A DNA stretch of 64,000 nucleotides from Closterium sp. Naga37s-1 (lineage: Eukaryota > Streptophyta > Zygnematophyceae > Desmidiales > Closteriaceae): contig CANJKZ010000724.1 in NCBI GenBank assembly GCA_947471745.1, positions 3,022,501 through 3,086,500 on the forward strand, read 5' to 3'. The notes below the pieces were generated by a model that saw nothing but the letters and a program-made list of their open reading frames with translations, was not told where the DNA came from and did no database searches. Positions 13,601 to 23,900 of this stretch are shown here, in pieces. How positions within the stretch are numbered: the stretch's first letter is position 1; each line of letters starts with the position of its first letter. Made by a program: the position numbers and the translations under genes.

Positions 13601-16155
13601 CCATGTCCCATGCACCGCACTCCATGTCCCATGCACCACACTCCATACTCCATGCACCGCACTCCACGTCCCATGCGCCATGTCCCATTGATCAGGCAGT
13701 GCAGATCCGTGTTGATCGAGAACCACTTTCTCCCAGTGCAGCTTGAGAACTATCCCCCATGCCACTTGCTGTACAACCGATGCCATGCAGGCAGTGCGGA
13801 TCCATGTGGGTCGCGGTCATTCAAGGACTCCATTATGGGCGCCGCGTTCAACCCATGTGGGCAGTACCCGTGCAGCAAGAAGGGCACCAGCAATCGCTGC
13901 AAGTGCTCTGATGGCTACTTCGCTCAAGCCAAGAACACCGATGGATCGTACACCTGTACCTATGGTAATGTGCTCCCCTGCGTATGGTCATGTGCACATG
14001 GTTTATGGTTGCATGCACCTATGCTTATGGTGATGTATTGTTCAAGGCACTGTCCTTTTGTATACATGTTCTACGGTTATGTAAGTCTGTTCATACAGTA
14101 TTGTAGTGTCGTACTTACGGTTGTGGCACAAGGCATACGTGTTAGGCGCCATTGAAGCATGAATTGTCATTTCTATTCTACGTTAACCTGCAAGTATCTT
14201 CTTGCAGAATGGATGCTCTGTTGTCCCTTTATACCAGTGCCTTGTTTCTATCTAACTTCTTATCTTATTTGGACTGCACCCCCTTCTACCTTGCTGAGGC
14301 GGTGTCTACTCTGCTGCCGCCTCTGCAGTGGCAGTGGGTCTCAATGGCATTGGCCCACACGTTTGCCATCCTGTTGCTTACCCCTCATGCTTATACCACA
14401 CCCTCATCCATATATACTCCCGTGGCGCTTCCCCCCAGTGGACGTGTGTGGGTCCAGCAGTCACAACCCATGTGTGGCGGGCACGTGTGTGAACGATGGC
14501 AAGGGCAGCTACTCCTGTGTGTGTCCATGGGGCTTCATTCAAGGGACCATGATCGGTGGAGGCTTCTCCTGCACTCCTGGTAATAGCTTCCTTCCATTTT
14601 CTGCTTGCATCCATTCCACGAACATGAATTGCACCGGCATATCCCTCAAGTGCTCGTGTTATGTTTCTTATTGTTCAGAGTGCCCCACATACCTCCGAAG
14701 GCATGGGAGGTCCCTCATAGGGGGGCACATTGGAGTCAGCCTCCACTGCTTTCGTCAACCATGTGCTTGTTTCTCAGCTCGTCTGACTTGCTCCATGTGT
14801 GCGGCTGTGTATATATATGGCAGGTCAGGCGCAAGGCAAGTACAGGGTGCTAGCTGACAACATCCTGTGCTCGCACATCACAGCTGTCTTCAGCCTCTCA
14901 CTCGCAAGATTTCTGTCGCTCAACAAGGTCAGCACCATCACACATCACCAAAACACACACACCAGGGATGCCTACTCACCACTTCTCTCATTCCACCTGC
15001 CACAACGTGCTATGGCACACGAGCACTGCAGTTTAACTTGTCCGCGTCTGTTTCTCTCGCGTTGCCACACGTGCAGGGTGTGTCATGTGCCAAGCCCCTG
15101 CGCATCAACACCGAGGTCTATGTGATCCCCAGCGTCCGTGACTGCAGTGTCTTCTACACCACCAACGCAGTAAACCCCCTCCCTCTCTGCTTCCTCTGAT
15201 CTTCCTCTGTACTCTACTTTGTTTTGGCCCATATCTTCTCCGCACTTGCACATTACGGTGGTGGATGTGCCTTCCCTTAAACCTCGATTCAGTGGGTGCC
15301 ATCCTTCACAGCAAGTCTGCGGGAACTGTTTCAGCTTGTGAAACGAGCACCCCGTATGTTGTCTGTATTAGCCGTTCCCCACCAGTTATGGTTGTTGCAG
15401 TTATTAACTCCCCCCACCCGCTCTCCCCCTTCTCCCACCGTACCCCCCAGGGCGACACGTGTGCAGGGGTGGGGCGGCAGGTGGAGCTGTGTGAGGCGGC
15501 GTTATCGGATGCGGAGTGTGAGGCGGCATTTCAGGCGCTCAACCCCGCTGTGGACTGCTCCTCCCTGAGGCCCTCCCAGGCCGTGTGCATCGAGAGGGAC
15601 CCTGCCAAGGCCAACCGCATTCCGGTGTGTGCGGAGTACCACCTGCCGTGGGCAAGCGACACGTGTGACAGCATCAGGAACACGGCGGTCCCTCCGCTCA
15701 GCCCCATGGAGCTGTACCGGCTCAACCCCGGCATCAAGTGCAACCAGCCCATTCCAGCAAACAACTTTGAGTTCCAGCGGCCCCTTGAGCGGGAGGTACC
15801 GGTACGTTGCCTTGCTGAATGGAACGTTTCTGTTTGGTTGTACGGGGCTGTGTTGCCAGTATTGTTGTGGGTTGCAGCATTCTGATGTTGAAGGGAATCA
15901 TTTTCCTTGTTTTGGCAAATGCAGATATGCATCAGGAGCTCCAGTTCTTTTGCCATTGGAACATGTCCAACGGACAAGGAGTATTATTTTAAGCCAACTG
16001 ACACCTGCCAAAGTGTCCAAGTCATGCAATTTCAGTCCATCAAGGGGTGCTATAGGAAGATCAATGGGTTTGACTGCGTTGATAGTATGACGCCTGGGAC
16101 AAAAGTGTGCCTACCCAACTATGACGGTGCTCGAATTGGAGATTGTTTCTACTAG
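2594..16155 (+). CDS. Secreted mosaic protein: LRR - EGF - legume lectin - papain-like (Cys to Ser) - EGF - LysM
   Basis: Multi-exon gene reconstructed from splice signals and phase, about 1,370 residues. Exons: 2594-2731, 3533-3659, 3967-4038, 4376-4447, 5156-5227, 5391-5462, 5722-5793, 6101-6172, 6516-6587, 6809-6883, 7570-7641, 7992-8063, 8418-8489, 8660-8731, 9097-9461, 9574-10272, 10842-10874, 11200-11385, 12058-12296, 12424-12545, 13077-13317, 13791-13964, 14439-14579, 14824-14927, 15077-15169, 15451-15801, 15925-16155 (stop TAG). The first exon has a leucine-rich hydrophobic run typical of a signal peptide, but no in-frame ATG, so the true start is unresolved. No membrane segment or kinase follows, so a secreted or wall-bound protein is likely. 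Phase does not fit between 12545 and 13077, so a small exon is missing or there is an indel. Each domain is individually known; the combination is not one I recognise. Function is inferred only as glycan and protein binding. Confidence 0.8.
3533..8731 (+). other. LRR N-cap and 12 single-repeat LRR exons
   Basis: The exon at 3533-3659 reads LEQLLESWNGFADGKTW then SDCSTVQGITCD, the plant LRR N-cap pattern (SW...C...W/GITC). Twelve exons follow, each one plant-type LRR, for example QLSTNLLYGAIPDGISKLSR and NLGVSSLNGTIPASLGALSR. Eleven are exactly 72 nt and one (6809-6883) is 75 nt. All begin with one base and end with CT, so the Leu codon is split in the same phase every time. A 13th repeat opens the next exon (DISSNQFTGQLP at 9097). 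Donors are GTGAGT, GTAAGC, GTACGT and similar. Confidence 0.88.
4450..4555. repeat. 11-bp tandem repeat in an LRR intron
   Basis: Four copies of GCGTGCTCACT directly after the donor of exon 4376-4447, then decayed GCTCGCTGGGT / GCTCTCTGGGT copies. Confidence 0.85.
9097..9461 (+). other. Last LRR, cysteine-containing cap and EGF-like module
   Basis: The exon reads DISSNQFTGQLPAP, then a linker with FQNCLLN, and a Cys-rich end with CSGHGVCSF and ACTCDSNF, spaced like an EGF-like domain (CxGHGxC ... CxC). Acceptor after CCTCACAG and donor G|GTATGC. Confidence 0.8.
9574..10272 (+). other. Legume-lectin (lectin_legB) domain exon
   Basis: About 230 residues in one exon. It contains TQLFNGTLIL, then FAFNVSLSFAM, EGLAFVVSA, VAVEFDSVLS followed by DPNDNHVGVNV, AWIHYDPTSGGTLRVYLSS and FFFSFVASN near the end. 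The FD..(x)..DPNDNHVG stretch matches the metal- and sugar-binding segment of L-type legume lectins, where the Asp and Asn hold Ca and Mn. In plants such domains usually sit on lectin receptor kinases; here no kinase follows. Confidence 0.88.
10467..10653. repeat. (CA)n / (CACG)n microsatellite in an intron
   Basis: Alternating ACAC, ACGC and CACT blocks of about 190 bp in the intron after the lectin exon. Open frames of His/Thr and Cys/Val on both strands are repeat translations, not genes. Confidence 0.95.
11200..13317 (+). other. Papain-like (peptidase C1A) domain with Ser at the catalytic Cys position
   Basis: Exons 11200-11385, 12058-12296, 12424-12545 and 13077-13317. The first ends PVKNQKGCG and the next opens ADSWAYAVV, where papain has QxxCGSCWAF. 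The residue directly before Trp is encoded TCA (Ser) inside the exon, so this does not depend on the splice choice. The other active-site blocks are kept: oxyanion Gln in KNQKG, LMLAVQRQPVIVHIE, catalytic His in LNHAVLVVGY, catalytic Asn in WIIRNSWGTGWGD. The domain is therefore probably a non-peptidase fold, as in TINAG-type or Ser-type SERA relatives. About 190 residues are seen. No pro-domain of the I29 type is evident upstream. Confidence 0.83.
13538..13684. repeat. 21-bp x7 minisatellite in an intron
   Basis: Seven units close to CCATGTCCCATGCACCGCAC plus T, lying between the papain and EGF exons. Copies differ by one to three bases. Confidence 0.88.
13791..14579 (+). other. Two EGF-like modules
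   Basis: Exon 13791-13964 contains NPCGQYPC, CKCSDGYF and GSYTC; exon 14439-14579 contains NPCVAGTCVND and GSYSCVCPWGF. Both have the CxxxPC...C...CxC...C spacing of EGF-like domains and are framed by phase-1 introns, as usual for shuffled EGF exons. Confidence 0.8.
14824..16155 (+). other. C-terminal LysM-like repeats
   Basis: Exons 14824-14927 and 15077-15169 together give ILCSHITAVFSLSLARFLSL, then NKGVSCAKPL, a LysM-like unit. Exon 15451-15801 has GDTCAG...LNPAVDCSSL...AVCIERD and a further SDTCDSIRN...LYRLNPGIKCNQPI. The last exon 15925-16155 has YYFKPTDTCQSV...GFDCVDSM..GTKVCLPNY. The recurring DTC - LNPxxxC - VCI pattern is that of plant and fungal LysM modules, which bind chitin- or peptidoglycan-type GlcNAc chains. 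About four modules; the stop TAG is at 16153. Confidence 0.75.
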
Positions 16156-16428
16156 GACTTGTGCTCGATTGCTATTCACGGCTATATTTTATATCTCAGT
16201 GGCAATGTGCATTCTCTGTAAATATGGTGGGATCAATAGGTAGGCGTGTATTCATGGCATGGCATGTACAGACACTAGTGCAGATGTTCGTATTCATCTC
16301 TTTATTCCAAGTGAAGCTTGTGCGCGAAGACACCTCGAAGCGCGGTAGACAGTCGACTAGACTAGATCATACTGTGACCGATGCCCAAGGGACAAGGAGA
16401 CAGGCGCGTTGAGGCATCTCCTCGATGC
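16156..16428. other. Short gap between two convergent genes
   Basis: 273 bp between the stop of the LRR-lectin gene and the stop of the minus-strand ENGase gene; it must hold both 3' UTRs and poly(A) signals. No coding sequence seen. Confidence 0.6.
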
Positions 16429-17960
16429 TCATGGCCTGTGCAGCAGCAGCCAGGGGCAGTCCTCCACAGCCGGGGCAGCCCCACACAGCAGGCAGCGCGG
16501 GCGCACCACCACCAGCACCACCGGCACCACCGGCACCACTGGCACTGACACCCCACTCCCCTCATCCTTCGCTGCTGCTCCATCTTCCCCCTCACCCGGC
16601 CCTTCTCCCCCGTCAGCTGTAACAGCTGCAGGTGGTAGTGGCAGTGAGTCCACGACAAAGGACGGCACATGGGCCGCTCCCAGCCACTTCCAGTGCAGAG
16701 AGGCCAGCCGCGCTGCCAAGGGGGAGTCTGCAAGCCTTGCTCCTGCGCTTGCAACTGCACTCGTAGATGGAGCAGGGGCAGCTGTGTGTGCTGTTGCTGC
16801 TGCTGTGGTTGGTGCTGATGCTACTGCCGTTGTTGATGCTGAATCTGAGACAGGTAACTTCTCTTGCTCAACCTGCTGCCCTCCGCCTCCAGTCGATTTA
16901 CTAGCCCCCAGCCAATCAAACGCTGCCAGCACATCATACCTGCAGCTCACAGGTCCATGGTCACTGCACAGCTTCCAGGTACCTTCCTGCTGCTGCTGCT
17001 GTTGCTGCTGCTGCAGCATGGCATCGCCTGCACTTTCACAGTCCATGGCACCACCATCGGGAGTCCAGTGCAGCACCATGCTTAAGAACGCCCCCTTGCT
17101 CCCTCCTTCATTCCCCTCCGCCTCATTCCCTTCCCCGCACTCACCATCCTCCTCAACCTCCCCTTGTAAGCCCACCTCTGCCTTGCCTTCTGCCCCGCCA
17201 CTCCCCGCCTCCTCCTCTCTCCCCGCTCCCTCCTTTCTCCCCGCCTTCTCCTCTCCTCCTGTCCTCTCCACTCCATCGTGTTGCCTCACCTCCCCCCGAA
17301 TCCACCACATCTGCTCAGCACGCACATCTCCCACCTTCCACCGAGCCACACACGCAGCTTCGGGCTCTGCTGCCACGCGCACATGCCCCACCGCTGCTGC
17401 TGCCGCTGCTGGCAGCACAGCCGGGGGAGGGCATGGCAGGGCAGCATGCGCAGGGGCTTTCGCTGCTGAGACTAGCGCGTCTGTGTCCTCTCTGTCCTCT
17501 CTATCCTCTTTGCCCTCTGGGGTGGGCGCAGCTGAGCCTGCTGCCTCACATGCTGCTGTGGCAGCAGAGGCTGCGGCTGTGGGCTCGCCAGTATCAGTGG
17601 CAGCTGCATCATCACTATCACACACGCCCTCCCCACCCCCACCCCCATCTCCACCCCCATCCCCACCCACGCCCCCACCTCCATCCCCTACTACAGGTGC
17701 AGATGCAAGCGAGGACCCTACAATCCATGCCGCCCTGCACACATCCACGAGCCAATCAGCAGCGCCCATGTGTCCCCCAGACATCACCTCCTTCTCCACG
17801 GTGTCACATGGTGCATGCTCCCTGTCACCCCCTCTGCCTGCTGCTGCATCACCAGCAGGTACATCACCCACATCACCCACACCCACCAGCAGCACGTGTA
17901 CACCTGTCAGCACGTGATTGGCTATACACGGGACTTCGTATTCCCGCACCGCCCATACTG
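16429..17960 (-). other. ENGase terminal coding region, low-complexity rich
   Basis: Begins AVWAVREYEVPCIANHVLTG, similar to the W.IQE....GY.L..I strand of ENGase tails, then long Gly/Ala/Glu-rich stretches, a run of nine Gln, and KWLGAAHVPSFVVDSLPLP, which matches the terminal LGxAxVxAFYVxDLxVP motif. Stop TGA at 16431-16429. Whether the low-complexity parts are exon or retained intron cannot be decided here: the frame is open throughout. Confidence 0.55.
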
Positions 17961-20900
17961 CCCCTCCTAGTCTCCCCTGCTCCCTCCCTGCCCCACGCTC
18001 CTCCGCACTCTCCCCTGCTCTTCCTTGTATGCCTCCTTTCTCCACCTCTTCCCTTTTGCGTTCCCCAGAGTGGGAAGCGCACAGAGGATGTGGAGTCTCG
18101 CTAGCAGTGGTGGTGGGGGGGGTGAGGTGCGAGGGGGAAGGGCGGACGGCTGTGGGAAAGAGGCACGAGATGAGGGAGGCGGAGGGGGAGGCGGAAAGGG
18201 AGGAGAGGGATGGCGGGGCGAAAGGGTGAGGGAGGGAAGGTGGGTGTGGTGGCGGTGGAAGGAGCAGTATGGTGGAGGGAGGGGGAGAGTCTGGGGCGGT
18301 GAGAGCGGGAGGTGTGGGGTCGGTGGGATGGTGGTGATTAGGTGGATGAGTTGGCACGCGGGTGAAGGAGAGGGCTAGACAGGCGATGAAGGCAGGGGCC
18401 GATACCACCTGGTGGGTCGGTCGGTGGGAGGGGAGCAGAGAGAGAGAGGGAGTGAGAGAGATGGGCCAGGCAGGGAGGGAGATACGGACGAGTTGAATGG
18501 ACACATGGAGGAAAGGGAAAATGAGTAATGAAGGGTGAGGTGTGGAGAGAGTGTGAACAGGATGATACATACACGCATGGGGATGGATGGGCGGTGAGAT
18601 GGAAATCCCACGTTCATTCGAACCATGCATGCGGGCACAGATGTCATGGAACACACCCGCTCACCTGCCCACCTGCCCACCCGCTCACATGCCCATCTGC
18701 TCAACCCCCCACCCACGTACATGTCTGCTCGCCTAATCTCCCATGCGTGCACTCACAGAGTACGACACATGCAGAGTGGTGCCTGGTTGCACATGCACGT
18801 GCGGCCGAAACACATCCACCACACATGCTGACGTGGTTGGCCCTGGCTGCACATCTGGCGGGGCCTGGTCGGCCAGAGAATCGGGAACTACCCTGGGGGG
18901 CGGAGAAGGGGAGAGGGAGAGGAGGAGGGCAGCAGAGCCTTCCCATGCTGTGCCGTGCCTGTTGGGGGTGGGTGAGGGGAGGGCGAGGAGATAGTGATTC
19001 CATGAAGCCTGTGGCATATGGCAGGGCTGGCAAATGGTATGGGGGTGACTGTGAGCATGTATGCTGAAGGGAGGCCATGGTGCCACGCCAAAGGGTAGTG
19101 GTGCCATGCATGCCGCATGGTACCATGCATGCCGCACGGTACCATGCATGCCGCACGGTACCATGCATGCCGCACGGTACCATGCATGCCGCACGGTACC
19201 ATGCATGCCGCACGGTACCATGCATGCCGCATAGTGCCACACGTTCAGCATGGTGCCAGGAAGCGCAAACACGAGTTCCCATAAAAGCATGAGCAGGCAT
19301 AACACTGAAACCTACAGACACCACCATGCGGTGCGACAAGCAAGGTGGGTGGGAGTGTGTGTGTGAGAGGGTACCAGAGGGAACAGCGGACGGAGCGGGA
19401 GGGATGGGCAGGCTCGGTGGAGAGCAGTGGCCGTGACGTGTGCATGTGCACTGGCTGGAGGGGAAGAGGCGGAGGAGGGGGGGGAAGGGAGAGGGGGGAG
19501 CAACAATGCAGGTGGGAGTGGGAAGGGGGGCAGCTGATGAGATGGTGAACGTGGAAGTCGGGAATTGCAGGGAGTGTTCTCATGGGGATAAGTGGGGACA
19601 GGGTCACAAGGAGTGTGACGCATGTACACACACAGGTGCTGCACTGCTCACCACCCCAACCCCCCCCCTGCAGCATTGGAAGCACTGGCAGCACTGGCAG
19701 CGCCGGCACTGCACCATACACATTCCCTTCTCCCTCCCCCAACCCCAGATCCATCCCCCCCATACTGCACCTCCCCAGATTCCCTCTCCCCTCTCCCAAG
19801 CCCCTGTCCCAAACTTCCAACCCACCCTAACCCCCACGCACTAAACTCTGATACTCTCACTGTCCCTTGTTCCATGCCCTGCGCGCCTGCCTCTCCTCCT
19901 TCCCCCCTGTCACTCTCCCTCGCTCCTCCTACCCGTAACGTCTGGCAGGAGAAGTTACTCCAATGGGAGCTCGCCACATGGCGGCCAGCCAGCCAAATGT
20001 TGGTGCCGACGCCCTGAGGGAGGGGAGGAGAGGATGAGGGGGGTAGAGGTGGCGTGGGAATGCTGTGAGTGTTGTGTTGGATGTGAGGGGGGGAAAGAGC
20101 AGGGGGGAAGGAAAGATCGGCGAAGATGGAAATAGTAGGGAGGAGGGAGAGGGAATCGAGAGGGGGGGATTGAGTGGAGCGAAGCGATGGGCGGAAAGCA
20201 AGTGGCAGGAAGCGATGGGGAGGGGGGAAGGGGAGGTGATGCAGACACGGAGGCGGGGAAGGGAGGGACATTGGAGAAAATTCAGCGATGGGCGAGGAGA
20301 GGCATGGTATGGGCCATGTGTCCACGTGTGCACAGTTGCATGGGGTGCATTCTTGCATGGGTGCACACACCTGGTCGAAGGCAGTGAAGAGAGGCAGAGT
20401 GAGGGGGAAGCCACTCTCGCACTCCCCCCCACACTCCACACTGCGCTCGCCTGCTACGCCCCCTGCACACACACCAGTGCCTGCCACAGCTCCCCGCTCC
20501 CCACTCTCCCCTGCCCCATTCATCCCGCCACCTGCCTCACTGTCCCCCTCTTGCACCCCCTCTGTCCCTTGCATCCCCCCTGCCCCATCCCCCTGCCCGC
20601 CCTGCTGTGTTTGCAAGGGTTGGTGTGGGCGCAGGGAGCGGTGTGAGTGGAGGGCTGTGCGAATGCTGTGCCATAGCCTGGCGTGAGGAAGGGCAAAGGG
20701 AGGGGGGTACGGGGTGGGGGAAGGAGGGGAGGGGGCGCAGGGGGAGGGAAAAGGAAGAAATTCAGGGAAAAATGGACAGGGCGAAAAGGCAGGGGAAGTG
20801 GGCAGGGGAAGTGGGCAGGGGAAGTGGGCAGGGGAAGTGGGCAGGGGAAGTGGGCAGGGGAAGTGGGCAGGGGAAGTGGGCAGGGGAAGTGGGCAGGGGA

Positions 20901-23900
20901 AGTGGGCAGGGGAAGTGGGCAGGGGAAGTGGGCAGGGGAAGTGGGCAGGGGAAGTGGGCAGGGGAAGTGGGCAGGGGAAGTGGGCAGGGGAAGTGGGCAG
21001 GGGAAGTGGGCAGGGGAAGTGGGCAGGGGAAGTGGGCAGGGGAAGTGGGGCAGGGGAAGTGGGCAGGGGAAGTGGGCAGGGGAAGTGGGCAGGGGAAGTG
21101 GGCAGGGGAAGTGGGCAGGGGAAGTGGGCAGGGGAAGTGGGCAGGGGAAGTGGGCAGGGGAAGTGGGCAGGGGAAGTGGGCAGGGGAAGTGGGCAGGGGA
21201 AGTGGGCAGGGGAAGTGGGCAGGGGAAGTGGGCAGGGGAAGTGGGCAGGGGAAGTGGGCAGGGGAAGTGGGCAGGGGAAGTGGGCAGGGGAAGTGGGCAG
21301 GGGAAGTGGGCAGGGGAAGTGGGCAGGGGAAGTGGGCAGGGGAAGTGGGCAGGGGAAGTGGGCAGGGGAAGTGGGCAGGGGAAGTGGGCAGGGGAAGTGG
21401 GCAGGGGAAGTGGGCAGGGGAAGTGGGCAGGGGAAGTGGGCAGGGGAAGTGGGCAGGGAAGTGGGCAGGGGAAGTGGGCAGGGGAAGTGGGCAGGGGAAG
21501 TGGGCAGGGGAAGTGGGCAGGGGAAGTGGGCAGGGGAAGTGGGCAGGGGAAGTGGGCAGGGGAAGTGGGCAGGGGAAGTGGGCAGGGGAAGTGGGCAGGG
21601 AAGTGGGCAGGGAAGTGGGCAGGGGAAGTGGGCAGGGGAAGTGGGCAGGGGAAGTGGGCAGGGGAAGTGGGCAGGGGAAGTGGGCAGGGGAAGTGGGCAG
21701 GGGAAGTGGGCAGGGGGAAGTGGGCAGGGGAAGTGGGCAGGGGAAGTGGGCAGGGGAAGTGGGCAGGGGAAGTGGGCAGGGGAAGTGGGCAGGGGAAGTG
21801 GGCAGGGGAAGTGGGCAGGGGAAGTGGGCAGGGGAAGTGGGCAGGGGAAGTGGGCAGGGGAAGTGGGCAGGGGAAGTGGGCAGGGGAAGTGGGCAGGGGA
21901 AGTGGGCAGGGGAAGTGGGCAGGGGAAGTGGGCAGGGGAAGTGGGCAGGGGAAGTGGGCAGGGGAAGTGGGCAGGGGAAGTGGGCAGGGGAAGTGGGCAG
22001 GGGAAGTGGGCAGGGGAAGTGGGCAGGGGAAGTGGGCAGGGGAAGTGGGCAGGGGAAGTGGGCAGGGGAAGTGGGCAGGGGAAGTGGGCAGGGGAAGTGG
22101 GCAGGGAAGTGGGCAGGGGAAGTGGGCAGGGGAAGTGGGCAGGGGAAGTGGGCAGGGGAAGTGGGCAGGGGAAGTGGGCAGGGGAAGTGGGCAGGGGAAA
22201 GTGGGCAGGGGAAGTGGGCAGGGGAAGTGGGCAGGGGAAGTGGGCAGGGGAAGTGGGCAGGGGAAGTGGGCAGGGGAAGTGGGCAGGGGAAGTGGGCAGG
22301 GGAAGTGGGCAGGGGAAGTGGGCAGGGGAAGTGGGCAGGGGAAGTGGGCAGGGAAGTGGGCAGGGGAAGTGGGCAGGGGAAGTGGGCAGGGGAAGTGGGC
22401 AGGGGAAGTGGGCAGGGGAAGTGGGCAGGGGAAGTGGGCAGGGAAGTGGGCAGGGGAAGTTGGCAGGGGAAGTGGGCAGGGGAAGTGGGCAGGGAAGTGG
22501 GCAGGGGAAGTGGGCAGGGGAAGTGGGCAGGGGAAGTGGGCAGGGGAAGTGGGCAGGGAAGTGGGCAGGGAAGTGGGCAGGGGAAGTGGCAGGGAAGTGG
22601 GCAGGGGAAGTGGGCAGGGGAAGTGGGCAGGGGAAGTGGGCCAGGGGAAGTGGGCAGGGGAAGTGGGCAGGGGAAGTGGGCAGGGGAAGTGGGCAGGGAA
22701 GTGGGCAGGGAAGTGGGCAGGGGAAGTGGGCAGGGAAGTGGGGCCAGGGGAAGTGGGCAGGGAAGTGGGCAGGGGAAGTGGGCAGGGGAAGTGGGCAGGG
22801 GAAGTGGGCAGGGGAAGTGGGCAGGGGAAGTGGGCAGGGGAAGTGGGCAGGGGAAGTGGGCAGGGGAAGTGGGCAGGGGAAGTGGGGCAGGGGAAGTGGG
22901 CAGGGGAAGTGGGCAGAGGGAAGTGGGCAGGGGAAGTGGGCAGGGGAAGTGGGCAGGGGAAGTGGGGCAGGGGAAGTGGGCAGGGGAAGTGGGGCAGGGG
23001 AAGTGGGCAGGGGAAGTGGGCAGGGGAAGTGGGCAGGGGAAGTGGGCAGGGGAAGTGGGCAGGGGAAGTGGGCAGGGGAAGTGGGCAGGGGAAGTGGGCA
23101 GGGGAAGTGGGCAGGGGAAGTGGGCAGGGGAAGTGGGCAGGGGAAGTGGGCAGGGGAAGTGGGCAGGGGAAGTGGGCAGGGGAAGTGGGCAGGGGAAGTG
23201 GGCAGGGGAAGTGGGCAGGGGAAGTGGGCAGGGGAAGTGGGCAGGGGAAGTGGGCAGGGGAAGTGGGCAGGGGAAGTGGGCAGGGGAAGTGGGCAGGGGA
23301 AGTGGGCAGGGGAAGTGGGCAGGGGAAGTGGGCAGGGGAAGTGGGCAGGGGAAGTGGGCAGGGGAAGTGGGCAGGGGAAGTGGGCAGGGGAAGTGGGCAG
23401 GGGAAGTGGGCAGGGGAAGTGGGCAGGGGAAGTGGGCAGGGGAAGTGGGCAGGGGAAGTGGGCAGGGGAAGTGGGCAGGGGAAGTGGGCAGGGGAAGTGG
23501 GCAGGGGAAGTGGGCAGGGGAAGTGGGCAGGGGAAGTGGGCAGGGGAAGTGGGCAGGGGAAGTGGGCAGGGGAAGTGGGCAGGGGAAGTGGGCAGGGGAA
23601 GTGGGCAGGGGAAGTGGGCAGGGGAAGTGGGCAGGGGAAGTGGGCAGGGGAAGTGGGCAGGGGAAGTGGGCAGGGGAAGTGGGGCAGGGGAAGTGGGCAG
23701 GGGAAGTGGGCAGGGGAAGTGGGCAGGGGAAGTGGGCAGGGGAAGTGGGCAGGGGAAGTGGGCAGGGGAAGTGGGCAGGTAAGTGGGAGGAAGTGGGCAG
23801 GGGAAGTGGGCAGGGGAAGTGGGCAGGGGAAGTGGGCAGGGGAAGTGGGCAGGGGCAAGTGGGCAGGGGAAGTGGGCAGGGGAAGTGGGCAGGGGAAGTG

